Shown here piece by piece: positions 1-9,466 of a stretch of DNA of 58,858 nt. The DNA is from Stenotrophomonas sp. SAM-B (lineage in GTDB: Bacteria > Pseudomonadota > Gammaproteobacteria > Xanthomonadales > Xanthomonadaceae). Below the pieces are notes generated by a model. The model saw nothing but the letters and a program-made list of their open reading frames with translations. It was not told the DNA's origin and made no database searches. The translations under genes were made by a program, and so were the position numbers. The number at the start of each line of letters is the position of its first letter. The first letter of the stretch is position 1. The stretch is taken from positions 1 through 58,858 of the forward strand of contig NZ_JABBXB010000014.1 in the NCBI RefSeq assembly GCF_013387485.1, given 5' to 3'.

Positions 1-56
1 CCGGCCGCTGGCCGGCACTACAGGATGGTCGGGAGCCGGCCAGCGGCCGGCACTAC
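1..56 (-). repeat. Pair of GTAG-headed palindromic (SMAG-like) repeats
   Basis: Two copies of a GC-rich palindrome lie in the same orientation, at 1-21 and 35-56. Each has arms of the form GCCGGCC/GGCCGGC and ends in CACTAC, so that on the minus strand each begins GTAG-TGCCGGCC. This is the layout of the SMAG (GTAG) repetitive extragenic palindromes of Stenotrophomonas. The left copy may be cut by the window edge. The same core returns at 17994-18017. Confidence 0.75.
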
Positions 57-414
57 TGTCCTGCGGTGGCAGAGGCGTAAGTCCTTGATGCGCAAGTGGT
101 GTCCCGAATTTGTCGACCGCGACAGCCATTTCAGACAATCCGTGGCGCAATCGGACCACCTGAAAGGCCGTGAGTTCCTTCACTTTCACAAACCCTCGAC
201 CCGGAAAGTCTCAGATCCGACATTTCATGTCACTGAAGTGCAGCTGAAACATTGTTGATCGGCCAGTCAGCCACTAGCGTCGCGATGGGCGGTTTGATTC
301 AGGGGAACCGATCCACTCACCGGGCCGATCCGCGCCATCGATTTCAGCAGCCCCCGGATCGGACCTGGATTCTCAGCCGCGACGACGGCATTCACTGTCT
401 GAAAGGGAAATCCG
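57..414. other. Intergenic region upstream of the protease, no gene seen
   Basis: This stretch has short open frames but none with a convincing start, ribosome site or recognisable product. It should contain the promoter of the protease at 415, but I see no clear -35/-10 pair. A purine-rich AAGGGAAA just upstream of 415 is a reasonable ribosome binding site. Confidence 0.5.
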
Positions 415-2160
415 ATGTCTCATGTCTCGCAACACCGTTTGCGTCACCGTGCATTGGTTGTACTGGGCGCGTCTGTTCTGTCGACCCTGCTGCTGGCCAC
501 CCCGGCGTTCGCCGGCGATGTGCAGTTGAGCGGCCTGTCCTCGGCGCCGACCCATCAGCGCTTCATCGTGAAGTACAAGGACGGCAGCACCGAGGTCGCC
601 ACCCCGACCGCGCTGGCCAGCTCGCTCAAGGCCGCCGCTGCGGCAGTGCCGGCCGCACAAGGCCGCGCGCTGGGACTGCAGAAGCTGCGTCAGCTGGCGA
701 TCGGCCCGACCGTGGTCAAGGCCGACCGGCCGCTGGACCGTGCCGAAGCCGAGCTGCTGATGCGTCGCCTGGCAGCCGACCCGGGCGTGGAATACGTCGA
801 GGTCGACCAGCTGATGCAGGCGACCTTGGTGCCCAACGACACGCGTTTCTCCGAGCAGTGGGGCTTCGGCACCAGTAATGCTTCGATCAACGTGCGCCCG
901 GCATGGGACAAGGCCACCGGCACCGGCGTGGTGGTCGCGGTGATCGACACCGGCATCACCAACCATCCCGACCTCAACGCCAACATCCTGCCCGGCTATG
1001 ACTTCATCAGCGACGCGGCGATGGCGCGCGATGGCGGTGGCCGCGACAACAACCCCAACGACGAAGGCGACTGGTACGCCGCCAACGAATGCGGCTCGGG
1101 CATTCCGGCCTCCAACTCGAGCTGGCACGGCACCCACGTGGCCGGCACCGTCGCGGCGGTAACCAACAACAGCACCGGCGTGGCTGGTACGGCCTTCAAT
1201 GCCAAGGTCGTCCCGGTGCGCGTGCTCGGCAAGTGCGGCGGCTACACCTCCGACATCGCCGACGCGATCGTCTGGGCCTCCGGCGGCACCGTCAGCGGCG
1301 TCCCGGCCAACGCCAATCCCGCCGAAGTGATCAACATGTCGCTCGGCGGTGGTGGCAGCTGCTCCACCACCTACCAGACCGCGATCAATGGCGCCGTCTC
1401 GCGCGGCACCACCGTGGTGGTCGCCGCGGGCAACAGCAGCACCAACGTCTCGTCCTCGGTGCCGGCCAACTGCGCCAACGTCATTGCCGTCGCCGCGACC
1501 ACGTCGGCCGGCGCCCGTGCCAGCTTCTCCAACTACGGCACCGGCATCGACATCTCGGCGCCGGGGCAGGCGATTCTCTCCACCCTCAACAGCGGCACCA
1601 CGGTCCCGGGCAGCGCCTCGTACGCGTCCTACAACGGCACCTCGATGGCGGCCCCGCATGTCGCCGGCGTCGTGGCCCTGGTCCAGTCCGTCGCCCCCAC
1701 CGCGCTGAGCCCGGCGTCCATCGAGAGCCTGCTCAAGAGCACTGCACGTCCCCTCCCGGGCGCCTGCTCGGGTGGCTGCGGCGCAGGCATCGTCGACGCC
1801 GATGCGGCGGTGACGGCAGCGCTCAACGGCACCGGCCCGGGACCGGGTACCGGCACCGTGCTGCAGAACAACGTCCCGGTCACCGGCCTCGGCGCCGCCA
1901 GCGGTGCCTCGCTGGCCTACACCGTGGCCGTGCCGTCGGGCAGCAGCCAGCTGAAGGTCACCATCGCCGGCGGCAGCGGCGATGCCGATCTCTACGTCCG
2001 CTCCGGCAGTGCCCCGACGGATACCGTCTACACCTGCCGCCCGTACCTCAGCGGCAACAACGAAACCTGCACGATCAGCGCCCCCGCGGCCGGCACCTGG
2101 CATGTGCGGGTGAAGGCCTACTCGACCTTCTCCGGGGTCACCCTTACCGCGCAGTACTGA
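415..2160 (+). CDS. Secreted subtilisin-like serine protease (S8) with C-terminal PPC domain
   Basis: This 581-residue preproprotein is an extracellular serine endopeptidase. A signal peptide (residues 1-33) has a basic start, a leucine-rich core and an AFA cleavage site. Residues about 45-135 look like an I9-type propeptide (RFIVKYKDG). The S8 catalytic triad is visible: Asp178 in VIDTG, His238 in HGTHVAG and Ser410 in NGTSMAAPHVAG, with Asn340 (AAGN) as the oxyanion residue. A Gly/Pro-rich linker (GPGPGTGT, about 474-481) leads to a pre-peptidase C-terminal domain (about 485-581), which is normally removed during maturation. The layout matches the extracellular proteases of Xanthomonas and the StmPr type of Stenotrophomonas. 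Secretion is expected through Sec and then type II. The gene stands alone, with a bidirectional terminator behind it. Confidence 0.93.
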   Translation: MSHVSQHRLRHRALVVLGASVLSTLLLATPAFAGDVQLSGLSSAPTHQRFIVKYKDGSTEVATPTALASSLKAAAAAVPAAQGRALGLQKLRQLAIGPTVVKADRPLDRAEAELLMRRLAADPGVEYVEVDQLMQATLVPNDTRFSEQWGFGTSNASINVRPAWDKATGTGVVVAVIDTGITNHPDLNANILPGYDFISDAAMARDGGGRDNNPNDEGDWYAANECGSGIPASNSSWHGTHVAGTVAAVTNNSTGVAGTAFNAKVVPVRVLGKCGGYTSDIADAIVWASGGTVSGVPANANPAEVINMSLGGGGSCSTTYQTAINGAVSRGTTVVVAAGNSSTNVSSSVPANCANVIAVAATTSAGARASFSNYGTGIDISAPGQAILSTLNSGTTVPGSASYASYNGTSMAAPHVAGVVALVQSVAPTALSPASIESLLKSTARPLPGACSGGCGAGIVDADAAVTAALNGTGPGPGTGTVLQNNVPVTGLGAASGASLAYTVAVPSGSSQLKVTIAGGSGDADLYVRSGSAPTDTVYTCRPYLSGNNETCTISAPAAGTWHVRVKAYSTFSGVTLTAQY

Positions 2161-2185
2161 TCGCGTTCCCATCGCACCAACGCAG

Positions 2186-2209
2186 AACGCCCCGGCATGC
2201 CGGGGCGTT
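2186..2209. terminator. Perfect palindrome terminator between convergent genes
   Basis: A 24-bp perfect palindrome has AACGCCCCGGCA as its left arm and the exact complement as its right arm. It is followed by TCGTTTG on the plus strand and lies between the stop codons of the protease and the convergent asparaginase-like gene, so it probably ends transcription from both sides. Confidence 0.7.
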
Positions 2210-2240
2210 CGTTTGATCTACACGCTTCGCCAGGGAGGGA

Positions 2241-2726
2241 TTACGCCGCTTCGAACCGGTTGGCCGCCACGTTCTTGCGCACCTGCTCTGGATTCCAGAT
2301 GCGGCCGTTCATCGCAATGTACACACCGCTCGGCAACGACTGCACCGCACCGATCGCACACCCGATGTTGAACTCCGCATCCGAGCCACGGAAGCGCGCC
2401 GGGCTCAGCGCACCGGTCATCACGATCGTCTTGTCGGTGATCGACTTCAGCACCTGGCCGGTCTGCACCATGGAGTCGGTCCCGTGCGTCACCAGCACAT
2501 GCCGCGTCGGCTGCGCCGCGATCGTCGCGCGGATCAGCTCGCGGTCATCGTCGGTGATGTGCAGCGAATCCTTGCGCAGGATCGGAATCACATTGAAACG
2601 GAAGGTCACGCCCAGCTCGCGCAGGATCATCCCGATCTGCGGATCACCGATCTGATAGTCCGACTTGTCGTCGAAGTAGATCTTGTCGATCGTGCCACCG
2701 GTGGTGATGATCAGTAGTTCTTCCAT
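2241..2726 (-). CDS. Asparaginase N-terminal-domain protein (short form)
   Basis: The 161-residue product resembles only the N-terminal half of type I/II L-asparaginases. It has the first catalytic block TTGGTID near the start (Thr of TGGT) and the second block VTHGTDSM with the Thr-Asp pair, then TGALSPARFRGSD. Full asparaginases are about 330 residues and use the C-terminal domain to complete the active site of a neighbouring subunit, so this form may lack normal activity or act on something else. The start at 2726 is chosen because AGGA lies 8 bases upstream and the TGGTID block then begins at the usual distance; an upstream ATG at 2759 adds 11 unlikely residues. Nothing suggests a frameshift: the protein ends cleanly and no C-terminal half is left downstream. 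Confidence 0.8.
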   Translation of the reverse strand: MEELLIITTGGTIDKIYFDDKSDYQIGDPQIGMILRELGVTFRFNVIPILRKDSLHITDDDRELIRATIAAQPTRHVLVTHGTDSMVQTGQVLKSITDKTIVMTGALSPARFRGSDAEFNIGCAIGAVQSLPSGVYIAMNGRIWNPEQVRKNVAANRFEAA

Positions 2727-2829
2727 TGCAAGCATCCTGGGTACCAGACAGAAGGGCACGGAACCGCCGCGCCGACCCGTAGATGATACGGCTGCCGCCC
2801 GCCGGATGCAGGCCCGCGACGCCGGGCGG

Positions 2830-3848
<1,019 letters not shown>

Positions 3849-3869
3849 TCATCGGGTACCCTTGCGCCG

Positions 3870-5144
3870 ATGGAACCTCTCGATACGATCAACCTGTGGA
3901 TCGAACGCGTCCGGGACCGCGCACGCGCGACCAGCTTCGGCCGCTTCCTGTGGCGCCGCTTCCTCGATGACCGCCTGTTCCAGGCTGCCGCCTCGCTGGC
4001 CTACACCACGGTGTTCGCGCTGGTGCCGCTGGCCATCGTCGTGTTCGGGGTGCTCTCCGCGTTCCCGGTGTTCGACCGCTGGAGCGATACCCTCAGCGAC
4101 TACGTGTTCTCGAACTTCGTGCCCAACGCGGCGCGTGCCGCCGAAGGCTACCTGCGGCAGTTCTCGGCCAGTGCCGGGCAGCTGACCGCCGCGGGCTTCA
4201 TCGCCCTGGTGGTGTCGCTGCTGATCACCCTCAACAGCGTGGAGGAAACCTTCAACCAGATCTGGCGGGTGAGCTCCACCCGGCCGAAGTTGACCCGCTT
4301 CCTGGTTTACTGGACCGTGCTCACCCTCGGCGCGATGCTGGCCGCCGCCTCGCTCGCGGTCTCGGCGCGGGTGTTCGCGCTGCCGCTGTTCGGGACCAGC
4401 GAAGGCCGCTGGCTGGCCAACGTGTCGTTAACGGTCGCCCCGATCCTGATCGAGTTCATCTGCATCATGCTGGTCTACCGCGTGGTGCCGCACCACACGG
4501 TCAAATGGCGGCATGCCATTCCCGGTGCGATCCTGGCCGCGATCATGCTCGAGCTGGTCAAGTGGGGCATGGGCGCCTACCTGGGCAGCTTCCAGTCCTA
4601 TCAGAAGCTCTACGGCACGGTCGCCTTCGTGCCGATCCTGCTGCTGTGGATCTACCTGTGCTGGGTGTCGGTGCTGCTCGGCGCCTCGCTGGCCTCTTCG
4701 ATCGCCGCGTTCCGCTATCAGCCGGCCGACCTGCGCCTGCCGGTGGGCTATGAGATCTACGGCCTGCTGCGCCTGATCGGCCGGTTCCACCAGGCACGCG
4801 CCGAAGGCCGCAGCCTGGATGACGACGAGATCCTGAGGCTGGAGCCGATGCTGACCGACTCGCTGCTGCAGACCCTGCTCTGCGACCTTGAAGCGATCCG
4901 CGTGGTCCGTCGCGACGAGCGGGGCGAATGGCTGCTGGCACGCGATCTGGACAAACTCACTCTGGCCGACCTGTACGAGACCACGCAGATGCGTATCCCG
5001 ATCAAGGAAGCCTACCTGCCGTATCGCGACGACAGCCTCGGCACGGCCTCGGTGGCTGCGCTGGACACGCTGCGCCTGCCGCTGCGCGAACTGCTCAAGC
5101 GCCGCGTCAGCGACATCTACACGATCCCTGGAGAAAAGCCATGA
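3870..5144 (+). CDS. YihY/virulence factor BrkB family inner-membrane protein
   Basis: The 424-residue protein has an N-terminal YihY domain (about residues 15-290) with six hydrophobic segments, including the family signatures ASLAYTTVFALVPL, LNSVEETFNQIWRV and GTVAFVPILLLWIYLCW. About 135 cytoplasmic residues follow, which is longer than the E. coli protein. The family was once called RNase BN, but that activity belongs to ElaC, so I do not use that name. Its transport or envelope function is not established. The ATG at 3870 is preferred to the upstream frame start at 3780, since the conserved domain begins soon after it. Its last codons overlap the start of the lipoprotein gene (ATGA), which points to one transcript. 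Confidence 0.88.
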   Translation: MEPLDTINLWIERVRDRARATSFGRFLWRRFLDDRLFQAAASLAYTTVFALVPLAIVVFGVLSAFPVFDRWSDTLSDYVFSNFVPNAARAAEGYLRQFSASAGQLTAAGFIALVVSLLITLNSVEETFNQIWRVSSTRPKLTRFLVYWTVLTLGAMLAAASLAVSARVFALPLFGTSEGRWLANVSLTVAPILIEFICIMLVYRVVPHHTVKWRHAIPGAILAAIMLELVKWGMGAYLGSFQSYQKLYGTVAFVPILLLWIYLCWVSVLLGASLASSIAAFRYQPADLRLPVGYEIYGLLRLIGRFHQARAEGRSLDDDEILRLEPMLTDSLLQTLLCDLEAIRVVRRDERGEWLLARDLDKLTLADLYETTQMRIPIKEAYLPYRDDSLGTASVAALDTLRLPLRELLKRRVSDIYTIPGEKP

Positions 5145-5704
5145 CCGCCAAGCCCCTGCTGCTGGCCCTGGGCCTGCTGACGCTGGCCGCCTGCAACAAA
5201 CCCGTCGCCCAGAGCGAGGCCACCGCGCCCGCCGCCCCGGCGCCGATCGAAGAACCGGCCGCGCCGCCGACGGAGGCCGTTCCGGCCACCGAGCGCAAGA
5301 CCGTTGAACAGCCCACGCTCAAGGCCAAGGCGCTGGATGGCACCGAGTACGACCTGGCCGCGCACCGCGGCAAATGGGTGGTGGTGAACTTCTGGGCAAC
5401 CTGGTGCGCGCCGTGCCGCAAGGAAATGCCCGAGCTGTCCGCGCTGCACGCGATGCGCAGCGAGATCGAAGTGGTCGGCCTGGCCTTCGAGGACATCGAG
5501 CCGGCCGAGATGAAGGCCTTCCTGGAGAAGCGTCCGGTCACCTATCCGATCGTGATCGTGGATACCTACAACCCGCCGGAAGACTTCGCGATCCCGCGCG
5601 GCCTGCCGATGACCTACCTGATCGCGCCGGATGGCAAGGTCGCCAAGGAATTCCTCGGCCCGGTCACCGCGCATGATATCGAAGCGCGGATCAAGGAAGG
5701 CTGA
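5141..5704 (+). CDS. TlpA-like thioredoxin-fold lipoprotein
   Basis: The 187-residue protein starts with a lipoprotein signal peptide with lipobox LAAC (Cys18), then an Ala/Pro/Glu-rich linker (about 20-55) and a TlpA/ResA-type thioredoxin domain. The redox motif is WCAPC with Cys89 and Cys92, inside VNFWATWCAPCRKEMPEL. It ends with a typical cis-proline segment (RGLPMTYLIAPDG). It should act on the periplasmic side of a membrane, reducing disulfides of exported proteins or supporting cytochrome c assembly. Asn follows the lipobox Cys, so outer-membrane sorting is possible. The ATG overlaps the stop of the YihY-family gene by 4 bases, indicating coupling. Confidence 0.88.
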   Translation: MTAKPLLLALGLLTLAACNKPVAQSEATAPAAPAPIEEPAAPPTEAVPATERKTVEQPTLKAKALDGTEYDLAAHRGKWVVVNFWATWCAPCRKEMPELSALHAMRSEIEVVGLAFEDIEPAEMKAFLEKRPVTYPIVIVDTYNPPEDFAIPRGLPMTYLIAPDGKVAKEFLGPVTAHDIEARIKEG

Positions 5705-5757
5705 GCTTCACGGGCGTGCCGGCTGATACCCGGCATGCCTGCGCCTCGCTATGCCCG

Positions 5758-5819
5758 ATAGATCCACGCCATGCGTGGATACGGGACGCATGAAGCATCC
5801 ACGCATGGCGTGGATCTAC
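5758..5819 (-). repeat. GTAG (SMAG-like) inverted repeat at the PPK2 stop codon
   Basis: Two self-complementary 19-mers, at 5762-5780 and 5797-5815, begin ATCCACG and end CGTGGAT, and together they form a larger inverted repeat with a 16-base centre. Read on the minus strand the element starts GTAG-ATCCACGCCATGCG. The GTAG at 5816-5819 contains the TAG stop codon of the PPK2 gene. The same core occurs as a half element at 23848. Confidence 0.8.
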
Positions 5820-6595
5820 GCGACAACGAAGGGTTCAATCGGCCTCAAGACCCCGAAGTGCTCCTTGTGCAGCTTGCCCTTCAGCGGCGGCAGCGCCAGC
5901 ACGGGTTCGTCCACGCGGGTATCGGGCAGGCGGTCGAGCAGGTTGCGGATCAGGCCCAGACGCCCGCGTTTCTGGTCATTGAAGTCGACCAGGGTCCACG
6001 GCGCCGCGTCGTTGTGGGTCGCGCGCAGCATCGCTTCGCGGCTCTCGGTATAGGCGCTGTACTTGCTGCGTGACTTGAGATCCACCGGCGACAGCTTCCA
6101 GCCCTTGAGCGGATCGAGGTGACGCTCGGCGAAGCGCTTTTCCTGCTGTGCCTGGTCCACGCTCAGCCAGTACTTGAACAGCACGATGCCATCGTCGATC
6201 AGCAGCTTCTCGAACACCGGCGCCTGCGCCAGGAAGCTGCGGTACTGCGCTTCGGTGCAATAGCCCATGACATGCTCGACGCCGGCACGGTTGTACCAAC
6301 TGCGGTCCATCAGCACGATCTCGCCGGCCGCAGGCAGGTGGGAGACATAGCGCTGGAAATACCATTGCGTGCTCTCGCGGTCGGTCGGCTTGGGCAGCGC
6401 GACCACCTTGCACTGGCGCGGATTGAGATGCTCGGCGATCGCCTGGATCGCGCCTCCTTTGCCGGCCGTGTCGCGGCCTTCGAACAGCACCAGCACGCGC
6501 TGCCCGGTGTGCTGCACCCAGCGCGCCATCGCCGCCAGTTCCAGTTGCATCGGTTCCAGCAGGGCCTGGTAGTCCTTGCGCTTGAGCTTGCCCAT
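5816..6595 (-). CDS. ppk2: Polyphosphate kinase 2 family protein
   Basis: The 259-residue protein is a PPK2-family kinase. These soluble enzymes use polyphosphate to phosphorylate nucleotides (ADP/GDP to the triphosphate) or run in reverse. The Walker A-like loop is FEGRDTAGKGGAIQAI and the Walker B-like segment is LMDRSWYNRAGVE; the lid segment with KYWLSVDQAQQEKRF and DPLKGWKLSP follows as in class I enzymes of one-domain length. The start at 6595 follows a GAGG motif; an ATG at 6616 is possible and adds seven residues. The stop TAG is supplied by the GTAG of a palindromic repeat. It stands alone, 50 bp from the next minus-strand gene, which reads towards it. Confidence 0.92.
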   Translation of the reverse strand: MGKLKRKDYQALLEPMQLELAAMARWVQHTGQRVLVLFEGRDTAGKGGAIQAIAEHLNPRQCKVVALPKPTDRESTQWYFQRYVSHLPAAGEIVLMDRSWYNRAGVEHVMGYCTEAQYRSFLAQAPVFEKLLIDDGIVLFKYWLSVDQAQQEKRFAERHLDPLKGWKLSPVDLKSRSKYSAYTESREAMLRATHNDAAPWTLVDFNDQKRGRLGLIRNLLDRLPDTRVDEPVLALPPLKGKLHKEHFGVLRPIEPFVVA

Positions 6596-6645
6596 CGGCG
6601 TGCCTCGGTGATCCACGGAGAGCCCGAGCCTAGCGCAGCCGATGC

Positions 6646-8355
6646 TCAGGCGATGTGTGGGCCCTGCCAGCCACGCTCACGGGCAAGCGTTTCGATCACC
6701 TCGGTGAGGTCGTGCGCGAAGCCGGCCATGTCGAACAGACCGCTGTCCTCGCGCCGGCGTGCCAGCGTGGCGCGCGCCGCCTCCAGTGCAGCCGGGTCGT
6801 TGCCGAGCCGGAGGGCGGTGGCCACGAACGCCGCGTCGTCGGCCACGTTGAAATCGTGCATGCCCAGATGATGATTCAGGCTGCCGGCCACGCGCGAGGC
6901 GAACGTCGTGCCGGGGCAGGTCAGCACCGGGCAGCCGGCCCACAGCGCATCGGAGGCGGTGGTGTGGGCGTTGTAAGGGTGCGTGTCCAGGAACAGGTCG
7001 GCGTGCTGGTAACGCGCCAGATACTGCGGGTGGGGCAGGCGTGGCATGAACACCAGCCGCGCCGGATCCAGCTGTGCCTGGCGGGCCGCGCTGCGCAGCC
7101 GCGCATCGGCATTGCCCGGGCCGGACAGCAGCCACAACACGCTGCCGGGCACGCCCTGCAGCACCGCGAACAGCCGCTGCATGCTGCGCGGGTTGAGCTT
7201 GTAGCTGTTGTTGAAACAGCACAGCACCACGCCCTGCGCGGGCAGGCCGCAGTCTTCGCGCGAGGGCACCGGCTGCAGCACCCGGGTGTTGTCCGACGGC
7301 TGGAACGCGCGCGGCAGCCGCCGCACGTTCTCACTGAAGGCCGGCGCCATCGCCTCGGGGAGCACGAAGGCATCGGCCAGCACGTGATCGATCCACGCCG
7401 CGCCGGAGGTACCCGGGTAAGCCAGCCAGTTGATCTGCACCGGGGCCGGGCGCATCGCCAGCACCTGTGGGGTGCCCCCGCCACCCCAGCCACGCAGATC
7501 GAACAGCACATCGATGCCGGCCTCGCGGATGCGCCGGGCGATGATCTGGTGCGGCTGCGTGCTGACATCGTGCAGCGTGTCGGCCGCCTGCTGCAGGCGC
7601 TGTCGGATGGGGCTGCCGTCGTCCCCGGTGAGCGCGAACAGATGCAGCTCCAGCGTGCCGAGCGCACGCAGCTGCTCGAACAACGCGACGGTCAGCAGGC
7701 CGGTCGGATGTGCGCCGAAGCCGTTGGAGAGAAAGCCGACCCGCAGCGTGCCCTGCGGGCGGACCGTGGTTGGGGGCAGGCGGGCAATGCCCTCGGCCAG
7801 GGCGGCGGCGCGCTGGCGGGCGCAGGCGAGCTGCTCGGCGGCGCTGCTGTCTTCGCTGAGGAAGGCGAACGGTTCGACCACCGCCTGGCCCTGCGCGACG
7901 GCCTGGCGGACCTGCACCGACAACCGTTCCAGATCGCGCCAGTCGCACAGGCGACGCTGCCAGTTGAGCAGCTGCGCGGTGATGTAGGGCTCGCCCGGCA
8001 GCAGGCGATGCGCATGGCGATAGGCATCGGCGGCCGCTTCGGGCTGGCCGGCATCTTCCAGTGCGTGGCCGAGCCACAGGGTGATGCCGGGATGTTGTGG
8101 GGCGCGATCCGCCGCCTGGCGCAGCAGCGTGGCCGCCTCGCCGTGGCGACCCTGCATCCAGCGTGCGCGACCCAGCCGGGCCAGCGCTTCGGGATGGTCG
8201 CCGCGCAGCTGCAGGGCGCGCGTGGCGGCCTGTTCGCCCGCCCGCACATCGCCGGCCTCCAGCTCCGCGTCGGCCAGCATCACCCAGGCGATGAAGTCCG
8301 CCGGTTGCCGCTGCACGGCCTGGCGCAGCTGCAGGCGCTGCGGATCGGCACTCAT
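6646..8355 (-). CDS. TPR protein with SPINDLY/O-GlcNAc-transferase catalytic domain (GT41)
   Basis: The 569-residue protein has N-terminal tetratricopeptide repeats (about residues 1-145), a linker, and then a GT41-type glycosyltransferase region. Recognisable blocks are GFLSNGFGAHPTG, FDLRGWGGGGTPQVLAMRPAPVQ, NWLAYPGTSGAAWIDHVLAD, LCCFNNSYKLNP and FLDTHPYNAHTTASDALWAGCPVLTCPG, the last being the UDP-sugar pocket. Size and order resemble the Xanthomonas OGT homologue of known structure. Family members transfer a sugar (GlcNAc in eukaryotic OGT) to Ser/Thr of proteins; the bacterial substrate is not known from sequence. It has no signal peptide, so it should be cytoplasmic. It lies 25 bp after prfA and is likely cotranscribed with hemA-prfA. 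Confidence 0.87.
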   Translation of the reverse strand: MSADPQRLQLRQAVQRQPADFIAWVMLADAELEAGDVRAGEQAATRALQLRGDHPEALARLGRARWMQGRHGEAATLLRQAADRAPQHPGITLWLGHALEDAGQPEAAADAYRHAHRLLPGEPYITAQLLNWQRRLCDWRDLERLSVQVRQAVAQGQAVVEPFAFLSEDSSAAEQLACARQRAAALAEGIARLPPTTVRPQGTLRVGFLSNGFGAHPTGLLTVALFEQLRALGTLELHLFALTGDDGSPIRQRLQQAADTLHDVSTQPHQIIARRIREAGIDVLFDLRGWGGGGTPQVLAMRPAPVQINWLAYPGTSGAAWIDHVLADAFVLPEAMAPAFSENVRRLPRAFQPSDNTRVLQPVPSREDCGLPAQGVVLCCFNNSYKLNPRSMQRLFAVLQGVPGSVLWLLSGPGNADARLRSAARQAQLDPARLVFMPRLPHPQYLARYQHADLFLDTHPYNAHTTASDALWAGCPVLTCPGTTFASRVAGSLNHHLGMHDFNVADDAAFVATALRLGNDPAALEAARATLARRREDSGLFDMAGFAHDLTEVIETLARERGWQGPHIA

Positions 8356-8380
8356 CGCTGCCGCTCGGCGGCCGCCATGC

Positions 8381-9466
8381 TCAGTTGCCTTCCGCGAGCC
8401 GGGCCAGCTCGTCGGCCTGGTGTTCGTGGGTCAGGCGGCTGACCAGCGCATCCAGATCGCCGGTCAGGATGTTGGGCAGGTCGTACAGGGTCAGGCCTTC
8501 CACGCGGTGGTCGGTGATCCGCCCCTGCGGGAAGCTGTAGGTGCGGATGCGCTGGCTGCGGTCGCCACTGCCGACCTGCAGCCGGCGGCTTTCGGCCTGG
8601 GCCGCGGCCTGCTTGCTGCGTTCGGTATCCAGCAGCTGCGCCTTGAGGCGCTTCATCGCCTTGTCGCGGTTGGCGTGCTGGCTGCGCTCGGTCTGGCACT
8701 CCACCACCACGCCGCTGGGCAGGTGGGTGATGCGGATCGCCGATTCGGTCTTGTTGACGTGCTGGCCACCGGCGCCGGAGGAGCGGTAGGTGTCCACACG
8801 CAGGTCGGCCGGGTTGATCACCACGTCCTCGACATCGTCCGCCTCGGGGATGATCGCCACGGTCGCGGCCGAGGTATGGATGCGCCCCTGCGACTCGGTC
8901 GCCGGCACGCGCTGCACGCGGTGCGTGCCCGATTCGAACTTCAGCCGGGAGAACGCGCCACGGCCCACCACGCGCGCCACGACTTCCTTGTAGCCACCGT
9001 GTTCGCCCGGGTTGTCCGATTCGATTTCGACCTTCCAGCCCTGCCGCTCGGCATAGCGGGCGTACATGCGGAACAGGTCGCCGGCGAAGATCGCCGCCTC
9101 GTCGCCGCCGGTGCCCGCGCGCACTTCCAGGAACAGGTTGCCGTCATCGCGCGGATCGCGCGGCACCAGCAGCAGGGCCAGTTCTTCGTCCAGCTGCTGC
9201 AGGCGCTGCTGCGCGGCGGTGATTTCCTCGTCGGCCAGCTCGCGCAGGTCCGGATCGTCGCGCATCGCTTCGGCGGCGGCGAGATCGGCCTTGGCCCGGC
9301 CTTCGTCGGCCAGCGCGGTGGCGACCGGCTCCAGCTGCGAGAACTCGCGCGAGAGCGCGCGGAAACGGTCGTTGTCGCCGACCACGGCCGGGTCGGACAA
9401 CAGGCGTTCGAGTTCTTCGCGGCGCTCGGCCAGCGCTTCGAGCTTACGGCGCAGGGTCGGCGTCAT
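8381..9466 (-). CDS. prfA: Peptide chain release factor 1
   Basis: Release factor 1 recognises UAA and UAG in the ribosomal A site and triggers hydrolysis of peptidyl-tRNA. The 361-residue protein has the usual length. [18 protein letters not shown] (about 118-135) is the family block, PAT at 188-190 is the RF1 PxT anticodon-like motif, and the catalytic GGQ is at 233-235 within [15 protein letters not shown]. Its first 23 bases overlap the end of hemA, the hemA-prfA order common in proteobacteria. GAGGAAAG just before the ATG is a strong ribosome site. RF1 reads the TAG stops formed by the GTAG repeats in this window. Confidence 0.97.
   Translation of the reverse strand: MTPTLRRKLEALAERREELERLLSDPAVVGDNDRFRALSREFSQLEPVATALADEGRAKADLAAAEAMRDDPDLRELADEEITAAQQRLQQLDEELALLLVPRDPRDDGNLFLEVRAGTGGDEAAIFAGDLFRMYARYAERQGWKVEIESDNPGEHGGYKEVVARVVGRGAFSRLKFESGTHRVQRVPATESQGRIHTSAATVAIIPEADDVEDVVINPADLRVDTYRSSGAGGQHVNKTESAIRITHLPSGVVVECQTERSQHANRDKAMKRLKAQLLDTERSKQAAAQAESRRLQVGSGDRSQRIRTYSFPQGRITDHRVEGLTLYDLPNILTGDLDALVSRLTHEHQADELARLAEGN

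Noticed and set aside
25..878. Open frames at 25-258 and 252-878
   Set aside because: The first crosses a palindromic repeat and the second runs into the protease in another frame; neither has domain or start support.
373..2172. 599-codon minus-strand frame opposite the protease
   Set aside because: A shadow of the protease codon bias: Gly/Arg/Ala-rich, no ribosome site and no homology that I recognise.
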